NCBI GenBank assembly: GCA_015064415.1
Contig: SVSG01000004.1
Coordinates: 1-64,000 of the forward strand
DNA: 64,000 nt
Direction: 5' to 3'
Source: Oscillospiraceae bacterium
Lineage (GTDB): Bacteria; Bacillota; Clostridia; Oscillospirales; CAG-272
Below the pieces are notes generated by a model. It saw nothing but the letters and a program-made list of their open reading frames with translations, was not told the origin of the DNA and searched no databases. Positions 8,257 to 17,928 of this stretch are shown in pieces (within the stretch, counting starts at the first letter, position 1; every line of letters starts with the position of its first letter). The translations under genes were made by a program, and so were the position numbers.

Positions 8257-9198
8257 ATGGCAGAAAAGATTGCAACCAGAGAAGCTTACGGCAACGCGCT
8301 TGCCGAGTTTGGCGAAAAATATGATTTTGTGGTCCTGGACGCTGACCTTGCGGCCGCTACCAAGACCGGTGTATTCAAGAAGAAGTTCCCCGAAAGATTT
8401 TTCGATTGCGGCATTGCCGAGGGCAATATGATGAGCGTGGCAGCAGGTCTTGCCGCCGCAGGCAAGGTTCCCTTTGCCTCCACCTTTGCCATGTTTGCCG
8501 CAGGCCGCGCCTTCGAGCAGATCCGTAACTCGATCGGCTATCCCCACCTGAACGTGAAGATCGGCGCCACGCACGCCGGCATCACCGTGGGCGAGGACGG
8601 TGCCACCCACCAGTGCCTGGAGGATATCGCCACGATGCGCTCCATCCCCGGCATGACCATCATCAACCCCGCCGACGCTGTTGAGGCACGCGCCGCTGTC
8701 GAGGCCGCTATTTTGCATAACGGTCCCGTGTATCTGCGCTTTGGCCGTCTTGCCGTGCCGGTGATCTATGACAAGGAGAGCTACAAGTTCGAGCTTGGTA
8801 AGGGCATCAAGATGACCGACGGTACCGACGTGACCATCGTGGCTACCGGTATCATGGTCGATATGGCACTCACCGCCGCCGAGCTGCTCAAGGCCGAGGG
8901 CATTTCCGCCCGCGTGGTGAACATCCACACCATCAAGCCCTTGGACAAGGAGATCATCATCGACTCCGCAAAGGCAACCGGTGCCATCGTTGTTGCTGAG
9001 GAGCACAACGTCATCGGCGGTCTTGGCTCCGCCGTGACCGAGGCCGTGTGCGAGGCTTGCCCCGTTCCCGTGACCCGCGTGGGTATCGAGGATCAGTTCG
9101 GTCGCTCCGGCAAGGTGCCTCCGCTGCTTGAGCTGTACGGTCTGACGCCCGCCAACATCGTGGCGAAGGCGAAGGCCGCTATCGCGCTGAAGAAGTAA
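8257..9198 (+). CDS. Transketolase C-terminal subunit
   Basis: VVLDADLAAATKTGVFKKKFPERFFDCGIAEGNMMSVAAGLA...FGRSGKVPPLLELYGL. Confidence 0.95.
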   Translation: MAEKIATREAYGNALAEFGEKYDFVVLDADLAAATKTGVFKKKFPERFFDCGIAEGNMMSVAAGLAAAGKVPFASTFAMFAAGRAFEQIRNSIGYPHLNVKIGATHAGITVGEDGATHQCLEDIATMRSIPGMTIINPADAVEARAAVEAAILHNGPVYLRFGRLAVPVIYDKESYKFELGKGIKMTDGTDVTIVATGIMVDMALTAAELLKAEGISARVVNIHTIKPLDKEIIIDSAKATGAIVVAEEHNVIGGLGSAVTEAVCEACPVPVTRVGIEDQFGRSGKVPPLLELYGLTPANIVAKAKAAIALKK

Positions 9199-9441
9199 GC
9201 AGACGCTGTCGCATTTGGCGCAGACCAAAAGCGCATAAAATAATAAAACCGCTTTTTCTATCCAATATCAAAATGGTAGAGAAAGCGGTTTTTAAGGTAG
9301 AAATTCTTGCAGAATTTCCATTTCTGTGCGCTTTTTAGGCGCGCTCTCGACACTCGCAGTATCGAATACAGCTACCGTGCCGAGATCACACCTTCTGCAT
9401 CCAAATCCAACAGCTTTATTCTGTTTCATTTTCAAAAAGAT

Positions 9442-9771
9442 ATGGAAGTAAAAAGATTTACGAAAAACGACGACAGCTTTATTTGCGCGCATTGCGGCAA
9501 GGAGGTCTTGCCGCTGGGCTACACCTCGCGCAACCATTGCCCGTTCTGCTTGTGGAGCTTACACGTGGACGTCAATCCGGGTGACCGTGCCAACACCTGC
9601 GGCGGGCCCTTGGAGCCGGTGTCGGCACTCCCCGACCCCAAGCGCGGGTATATCATCGTGCACCGCTGTCAGAAGTGCGGCGAGCTGCGCCGCAACAAGG
9701 CCGCACATGAGGCAAAGGTACAGCCGGACAATATGAAGCTGATCATCGCGCTGACGGCAAAGCAGCCCTGA
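9442..9771 (+). CDS. RNHCP-domain zinc-binding protein
   Basis: MEVKRFTKNDDSFICAHCGKEVLPLGYTSRNHCPFCLWSLHVDVNPGDRANTC: RNHCPFC motif. Confidence 0.85.
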   Translation: MEVKRFTKNDDSFICAHCGKEVLPLGYTSRNHCPFCLWSLHVDVNPGDRANTCGGPLEPVSALPDPKRGYIIVHRCQKCGELRRNKAAHEAKVQPDNMKLIIALTAKQP

Positions 9772-9796
9772 AAAACGCAGAAAGGTGGCAAACGGT

Positions 9797-10027
9797 ATGA
9801 GAAAATGCGTGATTTTGCTGTTGCTTGCGGCAACGTTTTTGCTCTCGGCGTGTGCCGCTGAGGGGGATCCCGTTCCTTACGAAAAGGAACACGAGCACGT
9901 CTATGGCTTTTGGTATGACGCCACTCCGGAGGAGGGCGAGGGTGCAAGCGCTACCAAGGTGCGCTACTGCAAGATCTGCCACGAGCCCCAGCTCAGCTCC
10001 GATGTCGGTGAGGGTGCCGACGGATAA
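9797..10027 (+). CDS. Small lipoprotein
   Basis: MRKCVILLLLAATFLLSACAAEGDP: lipobox LSAC. Confidence 0.55.
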   Translation: MRKCVILLLLAATFLLSACAAEGDPVPYEKEHEHVYGFWYDATPEEGEGASATKVRYCKICHEPQLSSDVGEGADG

Positions 10028-10070
10028 CGTTCTCAAAGGGAATGTTGTGCAAGCAATTACCCTAAAACGC

Positions 10071-10109
10071 AAAAATCCCCCGAAACGGTACGAGTTTCGG
10101 GGGATTTTT
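10071..10109. terminator. Bidirectional intrinsic terminator
   Basis: aaaaatcccccgaaacggtacgagtttcgggggattttt. Confidence 0.9.
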
Positions 10110-10115
10110 CACATA

Positions 10116-10802
10116 TCAGAAGGATTCTTCGTCATCGTTGCAAAGGGGCGTGGCACCCGCGATCGGGGCGGCGGGTCGTGTGCCCGTCGGCTTGTTTTGA
10201 TACTGCGTGGGGCGCGGGGGAACGGGTGCCGCGGGGGCGGCCTTGCCAAGGATCACGGCCTCCTCCTCAGAGGTATCGGCTTCGTTCTCATTTTCCTCGA
10301 CGGGTACGGGCTGAGTCACGGGTACGGGCTGAGCCACGGGCACGGGTTGCGCTACGGGAGCGGGCTGCGCCACGGGACGGCGAACGGGGGCGTTGGCGGC
10401 GGGTGCCTGCGCCGCAGGGGCCTGCGGTGCCTGCGCTTGCATATGTGTCAGCAGCTTGGCCTGCACTTGGCCTACCTTACGTGCCACCTCGTCGGAAAGC
10501 ATGCCGTCCGACAGCGCGGTCTGTAGCATTTCTCTTGTTTTTTGTGCATCCTGCGCCTGCTTTTGTGCCGAGATGACCAGCGTGCCGAAGCCGTACAGCA
10601 CAAGGCACAAAAAGGGAGAGATCAGTGCCGCAATAAAGCAAATGACGGTTGCCTGAATGCCTGCTTTCTGCAGCGCCTCTGTCACGCCGTCCGCAAAGGC
10701 GGCCACAAGGCAGAGCACACCGAGGACGATAAAGCCGACGAACAGCACTCCGGCCAGCGCAAATGCCATGATCTGCAGCGTTTTTCCAATATTCTTGAAC
10801 AT
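10116..10802 (-). CDS. Membrane protein with Pro/Val/Gln-rich repeats
   Basis: Two hydrophobic helices, then QPAPVAQPVPVAQPVPVTQPVPV. Confidence 0.65.
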   Translation of the reverse strand: MFKNIGKTLQIMAFALAGVLFVGFIVLGVLCLVAAFADGVTEALQKAGIQATVICFIAALISPFLCLVLYGFGTLVISAQKQAQDAQKTREMLQTALSDGMLSDEVARKVGQVQAKLLTHMQAQAPQAPAAQAPAANAPVRRPVAQPAPVAQPVPVAQPVPVTQPVPVEENENEADTSEEEAVILGKAAPAAPVPPRPTQYQNKPTGTRPAAPIAGATPLCNDDEESF

Positions 10803-11001
10803 AAGAAAGCTCCTTTTCCAAGTGACGTTACTTCCTATTTATTCTACACCGAAACCGCGTTTCTGTCAAGAGTGCGCGCGAAAATCTGTCGCGCGCGAGC
10901 GTGGCCACCTTGAAATCCGCTTATTTTTTGTGAAAAAACGCTGTAAATCAGAAAAAATAGAGCCCAAATTGGGAAATTTTTACCTAAAATAAAAAAAGCC
11001 C

Positions 11002-11031
11002 TTGACAAAAATCTTTCATTTAGTATATAAT
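11002..11031 (+). promoter_or_regulatory. rpmH promoter
   Basis: TTGACA - 18 nt - TATAAT. Confidence 0.75.
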
Positions 11032-11112
11032 ATATGTTGTCACTGTAAAAAAGCGTGCATTGTGTCTTGTGGCCGATACGCTTCCGATTACCAGAATTAA
11101 GGAGGTGCCATT

Positions 11113-11247
11113 ATGCTCAGAACTTACCAACCCAAAAAGCGTCAGAGAAAGAAAGAGCATGGTTTCAGAAAGAGAATGAAGACTGCCGACGGCAGAAACG
11201 TTCTGAAGAGAAGACGTGCAAAGGGCAGAAAGAGACTGACCTACTAA
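11113..11247 (+). CDS. rpmH: 50S ribosomal protein L34
   Basis: [44 protein letters not shown] (44 aa, absent from the ORF track because short); RBS GGAGG. Confidence 0.98.
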   Translation: MLRTYQPKKRQRKKEHGFRKRMKTADGRNVLKRRRAKGRKRLTY

Positions 11248-11325
11248 TCTTACTGTCACATAGCGATAATGACCGATGCTCTTATGACCATCGGTCATTT
11301 TTCCGCTTTTCTCGCGAAAAATAAG

Positions 11326-11514
11326 CTTCGTGATGCCGCGGTGCTCCTCGTCTGCGCCCTTGACGTAGGCAAACTACGCCTGCGGGTGTCGCCTTGCGGT
11401 CGCACTTCGAAGAAGTGACGTGCTCGGCAAAGCCGAGGACAGACGCCATTGCCTCACTCGTTTCTTTTCCGCGAGGGAGCTTTGCGAAATGACTTCGTGA
11501 TGCCGCGTTGCTCC
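11326..11514. repeat. Intergenic repeat element bounded by ~22-nt direct repeats
   Basis: cttcgtgatgccgcg(g/t)tgctcc at 11326-11347 and 11493-11514; core gacgtaggcaaactacgcctgcgggtgtcgccttgcggt shared with 14900-14940. Confidence 0.85.
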
Positions 11515-11640
11515 GACCGTTCTTCGGCGGGAAAAGGAGCGCTTGCAACTTTTCGCTTTTTGTTTTACGCGCGTGCGCGCGGAGTGCTATGTGAAAAAAT
11601 CGCAAAAACCATTTTATTTAACGGAAGCAGGTTACAGAAG

Positions 11641-12027
11641 ATGAAACTTTACGCCATCAAGGAACACCACCTTTACAACAAATGCTACGCCAAGGGCGAG
11701 CGCGCCGTGGGCAAGCTGGTTGCTGTCTACGTTCTGAAGGATTACGCCGCGCGCCGCTTGATGCTGCAGCATCCGCAAAAGCGGTATCTGAACCGTGTGG
11801 GACTGTCGGTTGGCAAAAAGATCGGCGGTGCCGTACAGCGCAACCGCGCCAAGCGTCTGTTGCGCGAGGGTTATCGCACCGTGGTGCAGGAGCGCGGCAT
11901 CAAAAAGGGCTTTCTGGTGGTGCTTGCCGCAAGGGAAGAGATCCGCGGCAAAAAGATGCAGGACGTGCAAAAGGAGCTTTACCGCGCCTTTTTGCGTCTG
12001 GGCCTTCTGGAAGGGAAGAGCTCTTGA
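11641..12027 (+). CDS. rnpA: Ribonuclease P protein component
   Basis: RVGLSVGKKIGGAVQRNRAKRLLREGYR: RnpA signature. Confidence 0.95.
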   Translation: MKLYAIKEHHLYNKCYAKGERAVGKLVAVYVLKDYAARRLMLQHPQKRYLNRVGLSVGKKIGGAVQRNRAKRLLREGYRTVVQERGIKKGFLVVLAAREEIRGKKMQDVQKELYRAFLRLGLLEGKSS

Positions 12028-12407
12028 AGCATCTTTGCATCCTGCTCGTACGCTTTTACAGAAAATTCCTGTCTCCCCTGAAAAGCAAGCCCTGTTGCCG
12101 CTTTTACCCCAGCTGCTCTGCCTACGCGATCGAGGCCTTTGAAAAACGCGGGTTTTTCGTGGGTCTGATCCTCAGTGTGTGGCGCATATTGCGCTGTAAT
12201 CCGTTTTGTGTGGGTGGCTACGATCCTGTCCCCGAAAAGGGACTGCGCTACAAGGGCACGCGGGAGATCCCGGATCCATGTGACACAGCTTGCTGTGAGA
12301 GCCACGGCGAGCCCCGTCGGGAAGACGACGACGGAGGTCATCAAGAGGCGCTTGATGACAAAGAGAGTGCGTCTTGCAAGAAGGAAAACGGGGCGCATAC
12401 CCCGTAA
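12024..12407 (+). CDS. yidD: Membrane protein insertion efficiency factor YidD
   Basis: LLVRFYRKFLSPLKSKPCCRFYPSCSAYAIEAFEKRGFFVGLILSVWRILRCNPFCVGGYDPVP; TTG start overlaps the rnpA stop. Confidence 0.93.
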   Translation: MKHLCILLVRFYRKFLSPLKSKPCCRFYPSCSAYAIEAFEKRGFFVGLILSVWRILRCNPFCVGGYDPVPEKGLRYKGTREIPDPCDTACCESHGEPRREDDDGGHQEALDDKESASCKKENGAHTP

Positions 12408-12439
12408 CGGTCCTTCGTCCATCGAAAGGATAAAAATCA

Positions 12440-14125
12440 ATGAAACAAAAGAAAATGATGAAACGGGTGCTGCTTTTCACTCTTTCCTTGCTTTTGCTGG
12501 TCGGTGCGCTGGTCTCCTGCGGGGGCGGCACAACGGTGCCGAATACCGACTGGGAGGTCAAGGATGGCGACGAGAATTGCCGCCACTACTTCGTGCGTAT
12601 TCTGACGCTGGGTGCGGCGCTGACAGAGGACGCCCGTGAGATGTTTGTGGCCGCCTCCTACGGCTACAATATGAAGGCAGAGGGCTTTGACGACGACAAC
12701 CTTGTCATCGACCCCGAGGCCGTGACCTTTGTGGATGCCGACGGCGTCACGCATACGGTCAGCATGGCGGGCGCAAAGGCCGCCATGAACAGCATCAAGC
12801 CCACGTCGGACGCGGCCGTGGCCAAGTTCGATGCACTGCTTGCCACCATGACCGAGGAGGACGTGTGTAAGATCGTGGACATGATGCGCACCGAAAAGGT
12901 GGATCTTTCCGGCAACTCCTTCCCCGGCATTATTCTGGAATGGATCGGTCTGTTCCTCGGGCTCCTCACCAACATCACGGGCGGTTACTACGTGCTGGCG
13001 CTGTTTATCTTCGCGCTGGTCGTGGAGCTGGCACTGCTTTACTTCGGTATCAAGCAGCAGAAGAACTCGATCAAGCAGGCAAAGCTTCGTCCCAAGGAAA
13101 TGGCCATCCGCAAAAAGTATGCAGGCCGCACGGACCAGAAGTCGCAGCAGGCCATGCAGCAGGAGCTGCAAAAGTTCTATCAGGATGAGGGCGCCAGCCC
13201 TTTGAGCGGCTGCTTGCCGTTGCTCATCCAGATCCCGATCGTGATCTCGCTTTATAACATCGTCATCAACCCCCTGCGCTACGTGCTGGGGAAGGGTGAG
13301 GGCGTTGTCAACGCGCTGACCAAGTACGCCACCACCGCACGCGCGGCAGGCGGTCTTGGCATCGACGTCGAGAATACCGGCAACACCATCGAGCTGCTTT
13401 CGCAGATCAAAGATCCCGCCCAGCTGGAGGGCATCAAGAATTTTGCTTGGTTCTCCAACTCTGCCGAGGTATCCGGCGAGCTGACCGACGTGGTCGGCAA
13501 TCTGCCCAACTTCAATCTGTTTGGTCTGAACATGGGTGCTACGCCCGCCTTCAACCCCGCCGACAAGGTATATCTGTGGCTGCTTCTGATCCCGTTGCTG
13601 ACCTTCGTGGCCTACTTCTTCAGCATGAAGCTGACCCGTAAGTTCACGTATCAGCCCGCCGCGCAGGACCCCCAGATGGGTTGCTCGAACAACATGATGG
13701 ATCTGATGATGCCCGCGATGAGCGTGTATATCACCTTCATCACGCCCGCCGCCGTGGGTGTGTACTGGATCTTCAAGTGCCTGATCACCACGCTCAAGCA
13801 GTTTATTTTGCACAAGGCCATGCCGATGCCCACCTTTACCGAGGAGGACTATAAGCGTGCCGAGCGTGAGATGAAGGGCAAGCTTCGCCCCGAGGAGCGC
13901 GAGCTCCCCGAGCGCACGGGCCCCGTCCGCTCGCTGCACCGCATCGACGAGGAGGACGATCTTCCCGCCCGCACCCGCGACGACGGCGAGGAGGAGGACT
14001 CGATCTACGAGCGCAGAGCCAAGGAGGCCGCCGCCGCACGCGAGAAGTCCCGTGAGGCAGCCGAGCAAAGACGGCTTGGCGGTGCCAAAATGAAGGAAGA
14101 CCGCAAGAACAACAAAAAGAAATGA
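12440..14125 (+). CDS. yidC: Membrane protein insertase YidC/Oxa1
   Basis: GASPLSGCLPLLIQIPIVISLYNIV...MDLMMPAMSVYITFITPAAVGVYWIFKCLI; operon context. Confidence 0.93.
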   Translation: MKQKKMMKRVLLFTLSLLLLVGALVSCGGGTTVPNTDWEVKDGDENCRHYFVRILTLGAALTEDAREMFVAASYGYNMKAEGFDDDNLVIDPEAVTFVDADGVTHTVSMAGAKAAMNSIKPTSDAAVAKFDALLATMTEEDVCKIVDMMRTEKVDLSGNSFPGIILEWIGLFLGLLTNITGGYYVLALFIFALVVELALLYFGIKQQKNSIKQAKLRPKEMAIRKKYAGRTDQKSQQAMQQELQKFYQDEGASPLSGCLPLLIQIPIVISLYNIVINPLRYVLGKGEGVVNALTKYATTARAAGGLGIDVENTGNTIELLSQIKDPAQLEGIKNFAWFSNSAEVSGELTDVVGNLPNFNLFGLNMGATPAFNPADKVYLWLLLIPLLTFVAYFFSMKLTRKFTYQPAAQDPQMGCSNNMMDLMMPAMSVYITFITPAAVGVYWIFKCLITTLKQFILHKAMPMPTFTEEDYKRAEREMKGKLRPEERELPERTGPVRSLHRIDEEDDLPARTRDDGEEEDSIYERRAKEAAAAREKSREAAEQRRLGGAKMKEDRKNNKKK

Positions 14126-14135
14126 GGATAAGACA

Positions 14136-14816
14136 TTGAAAAAGCAAACGATTCTTACCGCCAAGACCGTGGAGGAGGCCGTAGCCAAGGCAGTTCTTGA
14201 GCTTGGTGCCCCCAATGCCGAGGCGATCGTATATACCGTGCTGGAGGAGCCGAAGAAGGGCTTTCTCGGCCTTGGTGCCGTGCCCGCAAAGATCGAGGCG
14301 ACCTACACCCCCGCCGGTGCCGAGCTGGCACTGGAGTTCATCCGCAACCTGATCCGCGGCATGGGCCTTGACGCCACCGTGGAGATGACCGAGGATGGCG
14401 AGAACAAGCTGATCCGCGTGATGGGCGAGAGCGCAGGCGTGCTGATCGGCCATCACGGCGACACGCTGGATTCCCTGCAGTACCTTGCCAACCTTGCCGC
14501 CAACAAGAAGGTGGCAGGCGAGAAACGCGAGTTCTGCCGCATCACCGTGGACGTGGAGAACTACCGCGGCAAGCGCGAGGAGACGCTGCGTGCTCTTGCT
14601 CGCCGCACCGCTGAGAAGGTGCTTCGCTACAAGAAGAGCCAGACGCTGGAGCCCATGAACCCCTACGAGCGCCGCATCATCCATTCCGAGGTGCAGAAGG
14701 TCGAGGGTGTTTCCACCAACTCCATCGGCAGCGAGAACAACCGCCGCGTGGTGCTGTATCTGGAGGATACCGCGACCACCGCAAGCAGCTCCCGTTCCGA
14801 GGATTACGAATTTTAA
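14136..14816 (+). CDS. jag: Jag/KhpB RNA-binding protein (Jag-N, KH, R3H)
   Basis: TAKTVEEAVAKAVLELG...VLEEPKKGFLGLGAVPAKIEATY...GVLIGHHGDTLDSLQYLANLA...MNPYERRIIHSEVQKVEGVSTNSIG; track gives 14136 (TTG/ATG choice not resolved). Confidence 0.92.
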   Translation: MKKQTILTAKTVEEAVAKAVLELGAPNAEAIVYTVLEEPKKGFLGLGAVPAKIEATYTPAGAELALEFIRNLIRGMGLDATVEMTEDGENKLIRVMGESAGVLIGHHGDTLDSLQYLANLAANKKVAGEKREFCRITVDVENYRGKREETLRALARRTAEKVLRYKKSQTLEPMNPYERRIIHSEVQKVEGVSTNSIGSENNRRVVLYLEDTATTASSSRSEDYEF

Positions 14817-14818
14817 TT

Positions 14819-14852
14819 AAAAGGGGTAAGGGCCTTGCCCTTACCCCTTTTT
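14819..14852. terminator. Intrinsic terminator
   Basis: aaaaggggtaagggccttgcccttaccccttttt. Confidence 0.9.
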
Positions 14853-14858
14853 CGCAAA

Positions 14859-15015
14859 AAATAAACGGCGTCCTACTGCGTTGCTCCGCGGCTCAGCCCT
14901 CGACGTAGACGAACTACGCCTTCGGGTGTCGCCTTGCGGTGCGCCTTGTATGACTTGTTTCTTTTTTGCGAACGCTTGAGCAAATAAACGGCGTCCTACT
15001 GCGTTGCTCCGCGGC
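14859..15015. repeat. Intergenic repeat element bounded by a perfect 34-nt direct repeat
   Basis: aaataaacggcgtcctactgcgttgctccgcggc at 14859-14892 and 14982-15015. Confidence 0.95.
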
Positions 15016-15122
15016 CTATTTCCGTCTGCAATCTTTGTTCGCACTCACCTGAAATTGCCTAAAAGGTTTTGAAAGGGGTGTGGGGAAAACTTCCCTAAAA
15101 GTTTTCCCCACGACACATTCAT

Positions 15123-16493
15123 ATGCAAATTTTCGATACCATCGCCGCCGTGTCCACGCCGCGCGGGAAGGGCGGCATCGCCGTGCTGCGCATTTCGGGC
15201 GCGGACACGCGCGCCATCCTGCAAAAGGTGTTCCGTCCGTTTGCAAAAGGGGCGGATTTCTCACCCCGTTATGCCACTTATGGCGAAATTCTCGCCGCTG
15301 ACGGCAGCGTCATGGACGAGGGGATCGCCACCTTTTTCCAAACCCCCCGCTCCTTTACGGGCGAGGACGTGGCCGAGCTTTCCTGCCACGGGGGAGCCCT
15401 CTTAACCGAGCAGGTGCTCACCCGCGTGCTGGAGGCGGGCGCAAGGCCCGCCACGGCGGGGGAGTTCACCCGCCGCGCCGTGATGAACGGCAAAATGAAG
15501 CTTTCCTCCGCCGAGGCGCTGGGTGCGCTCCTGGAGGCGAAAACCGAGGGGCAACTGCACCTCGCGCGCGGCGGCATGGCGGGCAAGCTGTCGGACGCAC
15601 TGGCGCGCGCGTTCTCGCGTTTGTCGCTCTTGCTTGCCGACGTGTATGCCAAGATCGATTTCCCCGACGAAGACCTCAACAGTATGAGCCGTGAGGAGCT
15701 GATTGCGCAATTAGTGGCACAACGGGGCGAGTTATCCGCACTTTGTGACACCTACCGCGCGGGTCACGCCGTCGCGGAGGGAATCTCCACCGTGATCTGC
15801 GGCCCCGTCAACGCGGGCAAATCCACGCTCTATAACGCGATGGTCGGGCACGAGGCCGCTATCGTCACCGACGTGGCGGGCACCACCAGAGATATTTTGA
15901 GCGAAACGGTCGCCATGGGGCGGGTCACGCTTCGCCTTTTCGATACGGCGGGCTTGCGCGAGACCGCTGACACCGTTGAGGGCATCGGCGTGGCACGCGC
16001 GCGTGCCGCAATGGAGGAGGCCGAGCTCATCCTTTGTGTGCTCAACGCCTCGGCACCCGCAGACGCAGAGGTGCGATCCCTCCTTGCGGAAATGAAGCAA
16101 AAACAGGCACCCGTTGTGCTGATTTTGAATCAATGCGACCGCGGAGACCGCTTTCCTGCAGAGCTGCTTGCGGACTTTGCGCACGTGGTACGCGTGTCTG
16201 CCGCCACGGGCGAGATCGGGGAGCTGCGCACCCTCATCGAGGGGCTTTACCTCTCGGATGGGATCAATCTGCGCGACGATGCCATCGTCGCAAACGCGCG
16301 TCAGTATGCCGCGCTCTCCCGCGCCGTCGAGGCGCTTTCCGCCTCGATCGAGGCACTTTCCCTGGACGTGCCGCTGGATGCCGCCTGCGTGGATGCCGAG
16401 CTTGCCATGTCCGCGCTCGGCGAGGTGGACGGCCGCGCCGTGGACGAGCAGATCCTTACGGATATTTTTGCGAATTTTTGTGTAGGGAAATAA
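15123..16493 (+). CDS. mnmE: tRNA modification GTPase MnmE
   Basis: IFDTIAAVSTPRGKGGIAVLRISG...GPVNAGKSTLYNAMVGHEAAIVTDVAGTTRDILSE...ILTDIFANFCVGK. Confidence 0.97.
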   Translation: MQIFDTIAAVSTPRGKGGIAVLRISGADTRAILQKVFRPFAKGADFSPRYATYGEILAADGSVMDEGIATFFQTPRSFTGEDVAELSCHGGALLTEQVLTRVLEAGARPATAGEFTRRAVMNGKMKLSSAEALGALLEAKTEGQLHLARGGMAGKLSDALARAFSRLSLLLADVYAKIDFPDEDLNSMSREELIAQLVAQRGELSALCDTYRAGHAVAEGISTVICGPVNAGKSTLYNAMVGHEAAIVTDVAGTTRDILSETVAMGRVTLRLFDTAGLRETADTVEGIGVARARAAMEEAELILCVLNASAPADAEVRSLLAEMKQKQAPVVLILNQCDRGDRFPAELLADFAHVVRVSAATGEIGELRTLIEGLYLSDGINLRDDAIVANARQYAALSRAVEALSASIEALSLDVPLDAACVDAELAMSALGEVDGRAVDEQILTDIFANFCVGK

Positions 16494-16545
16494 GGTTAGG
16501 GGGAGCTTTTGCAAAAGCTCCCCCTAAGACCCCCGCAAAAACCTC
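16493..16545. repeat. Hairpin repeat after mnmE (terminator-like)
   Basis: gggggagcttttgcaaaagctcccccta. Confidence 0.8.
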
Positions 16546-16644
16546 AAAGCAAAGAGTGAGGTGCAAACAAGGCGAACAGCCGCATTATTTTTTCATATAA
16601 AAGCAAAAACGGCGCGTTTCAACGCGCCGTTTTTGTTATGTAGA

Positions 16645-16815
16645 TCAGTCGATATTGGGAGCGCCCACAGGGCAGACGCCCGCACAGACACCGCACTCGA
16701 TGCATTTGCTCTCGTCGATCATCATCTTGTTGTCCTTCAGATCAATGGCCTCTACGGGGCACATTCTGGCGCACGCGCCGCAGCCGACACACGCGTCGGA
16801 AATTTTGTATGACAT
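16645..16815 (-). CDS. 2x[4Fe-4S] ferredoxin
   Basis: MSYKISDACVGCGACARMCPVEAIDLKDNKMMIDESKCIECGVCAGVCPVGAPNID (56 aa, not in the ORF track). Confidence 0.95.
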   Translation of the reverse strand: MSYKISDACVGCGACARMCPVEAIDLKDNKMMIDESKCIECGVCAGVCPVGAPNID

Positions 16816-16974
16816 GGTATAGTACCTCCATCAGTTTTTAGCTTTCTCGGATGACACGCAAGGTGCAGAGAAAAATGGGGAATAGCGCAATTTGTTTGCA
16901 CTTTTCCCTTTCGTGAAAGGATTTTTGAAAGGGTTTTAGGGAAAACTTTTGCAAAAGTTTTCCCTAACGCATCC

Positions 16975-17919
16975 TCAATAAAACACCGCAAGCGGGTCGC
17001 GCGGCTCGCTGGTGAGGGCGGAATCAAGGGCGTAAAGCACGGGACCGTCGCCGCCGTACATCTTGTGCTTTTGCACGCGCAGCTCGGCGGTGACGATCAG
17101 CCATTCGCCGGTTTTGAAGGGTACGTCCCGCTTGAAATTGCACACCATGCCGCTGAAGGCAATGTCATCGGCACAGCAGGTCATCACGTGGCGGCCGATG
17201 ATGATGGCATTTTTGCCAAGCTGAGGATTGCGCGCGATCATGCCCTTGAACTTGACGGTGCGCCCATCCCATTCGGGCAGGGACTCGCCAAGATCACGGT
17301 AGAAAAAGGCGTAGTCGCGGTCCTCGATCGTCACCACGGGGGCGTTCACATCGAAGGGCAGGGGATCCTCGATGGTGTCATACTCCAGCTCATCCCCCAC
17401 GTCATAGGCGATCTGCGCGCGGCGGCTGACGGCGCGCACCAGCTTGTGCAGCTCGTTTCTGTCCACACCGTCCACGCGGTTGAACATGACGGTGTCGGCG
17501 TCCTTCAGCTTGTCAAACACAAGCGAGCGCATGTTCGCGTTGTAGGCAAGAATGCTGGAGGCATCCGCAAAGAAAAGCTGCTGGAAAATGAACCAGTTGC
17601 GCGGCAGCGCGGCGTAAAGCGTGTCCAGCTGCCACATCCCGTTGTACTCAATAACTACGCGGTCGATCACGTGCTTTTTCTCATACTCGGCCAGCAGCTC
17701 GGGTGTGAGGTCGCTCTCGTTTTCGATCACAAGCTGACGGACGTTCTGCCCGTAAAAGCGGGTGGGATCGTATTCCTCGATGCCCTCCTCGCAAACGATG
17801 AGCAGAATTTTGCACCCGTCGTTGAAATTTTGGTCCTCCAGCGTTTCCTGGATCATTTTGGTTTTGCCGGATTCCAGAAAGCCGGTGAAAAGATAGATCG
17901 GCGTTTGTTCCTTGTTCAT
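16975..17919 (-). CDS. G3E/CobW-like GTPase
   Basis: PIYLFTGFLESGKTKMIQETL: CobW-type P-loop variant. Confidence 0.75.
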   Translation of the reverse strand: MNKEQTPIYLFTGFLESGKTKMIQETLEDQNFNDGCKILLIVCEEGIEEYDPTRFYGQNVRQLVIENESDLTPELLAEYEKKHVIDRVVIEYNGMWQLDTLYAALPRNWFIFQQLFFADASSILAYNANMRSLVFDKLKDADTVMFNRVDGVDRNELHKLVRAVSRRAQIAYDVGDELEYDTIEDPLPFDVNAPVVTIEDRDYAFFYRDLGESLPEWDGRTVKFKGMIARNPQLGKNAIIIGRHVMTCCADDIAFSGMVCNFKRDVPFKTGEWLIVTAELRVQKHKMYGGDGPVLYALDSALTSEPRDPLAVFY

Positions 17920-17928
17920 AACGGCTCC

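Noticed and set aside
12437-14215. 592-aa minus-strand ORF
   Set aside because: Antisense of yidC, which has clear family motifs.
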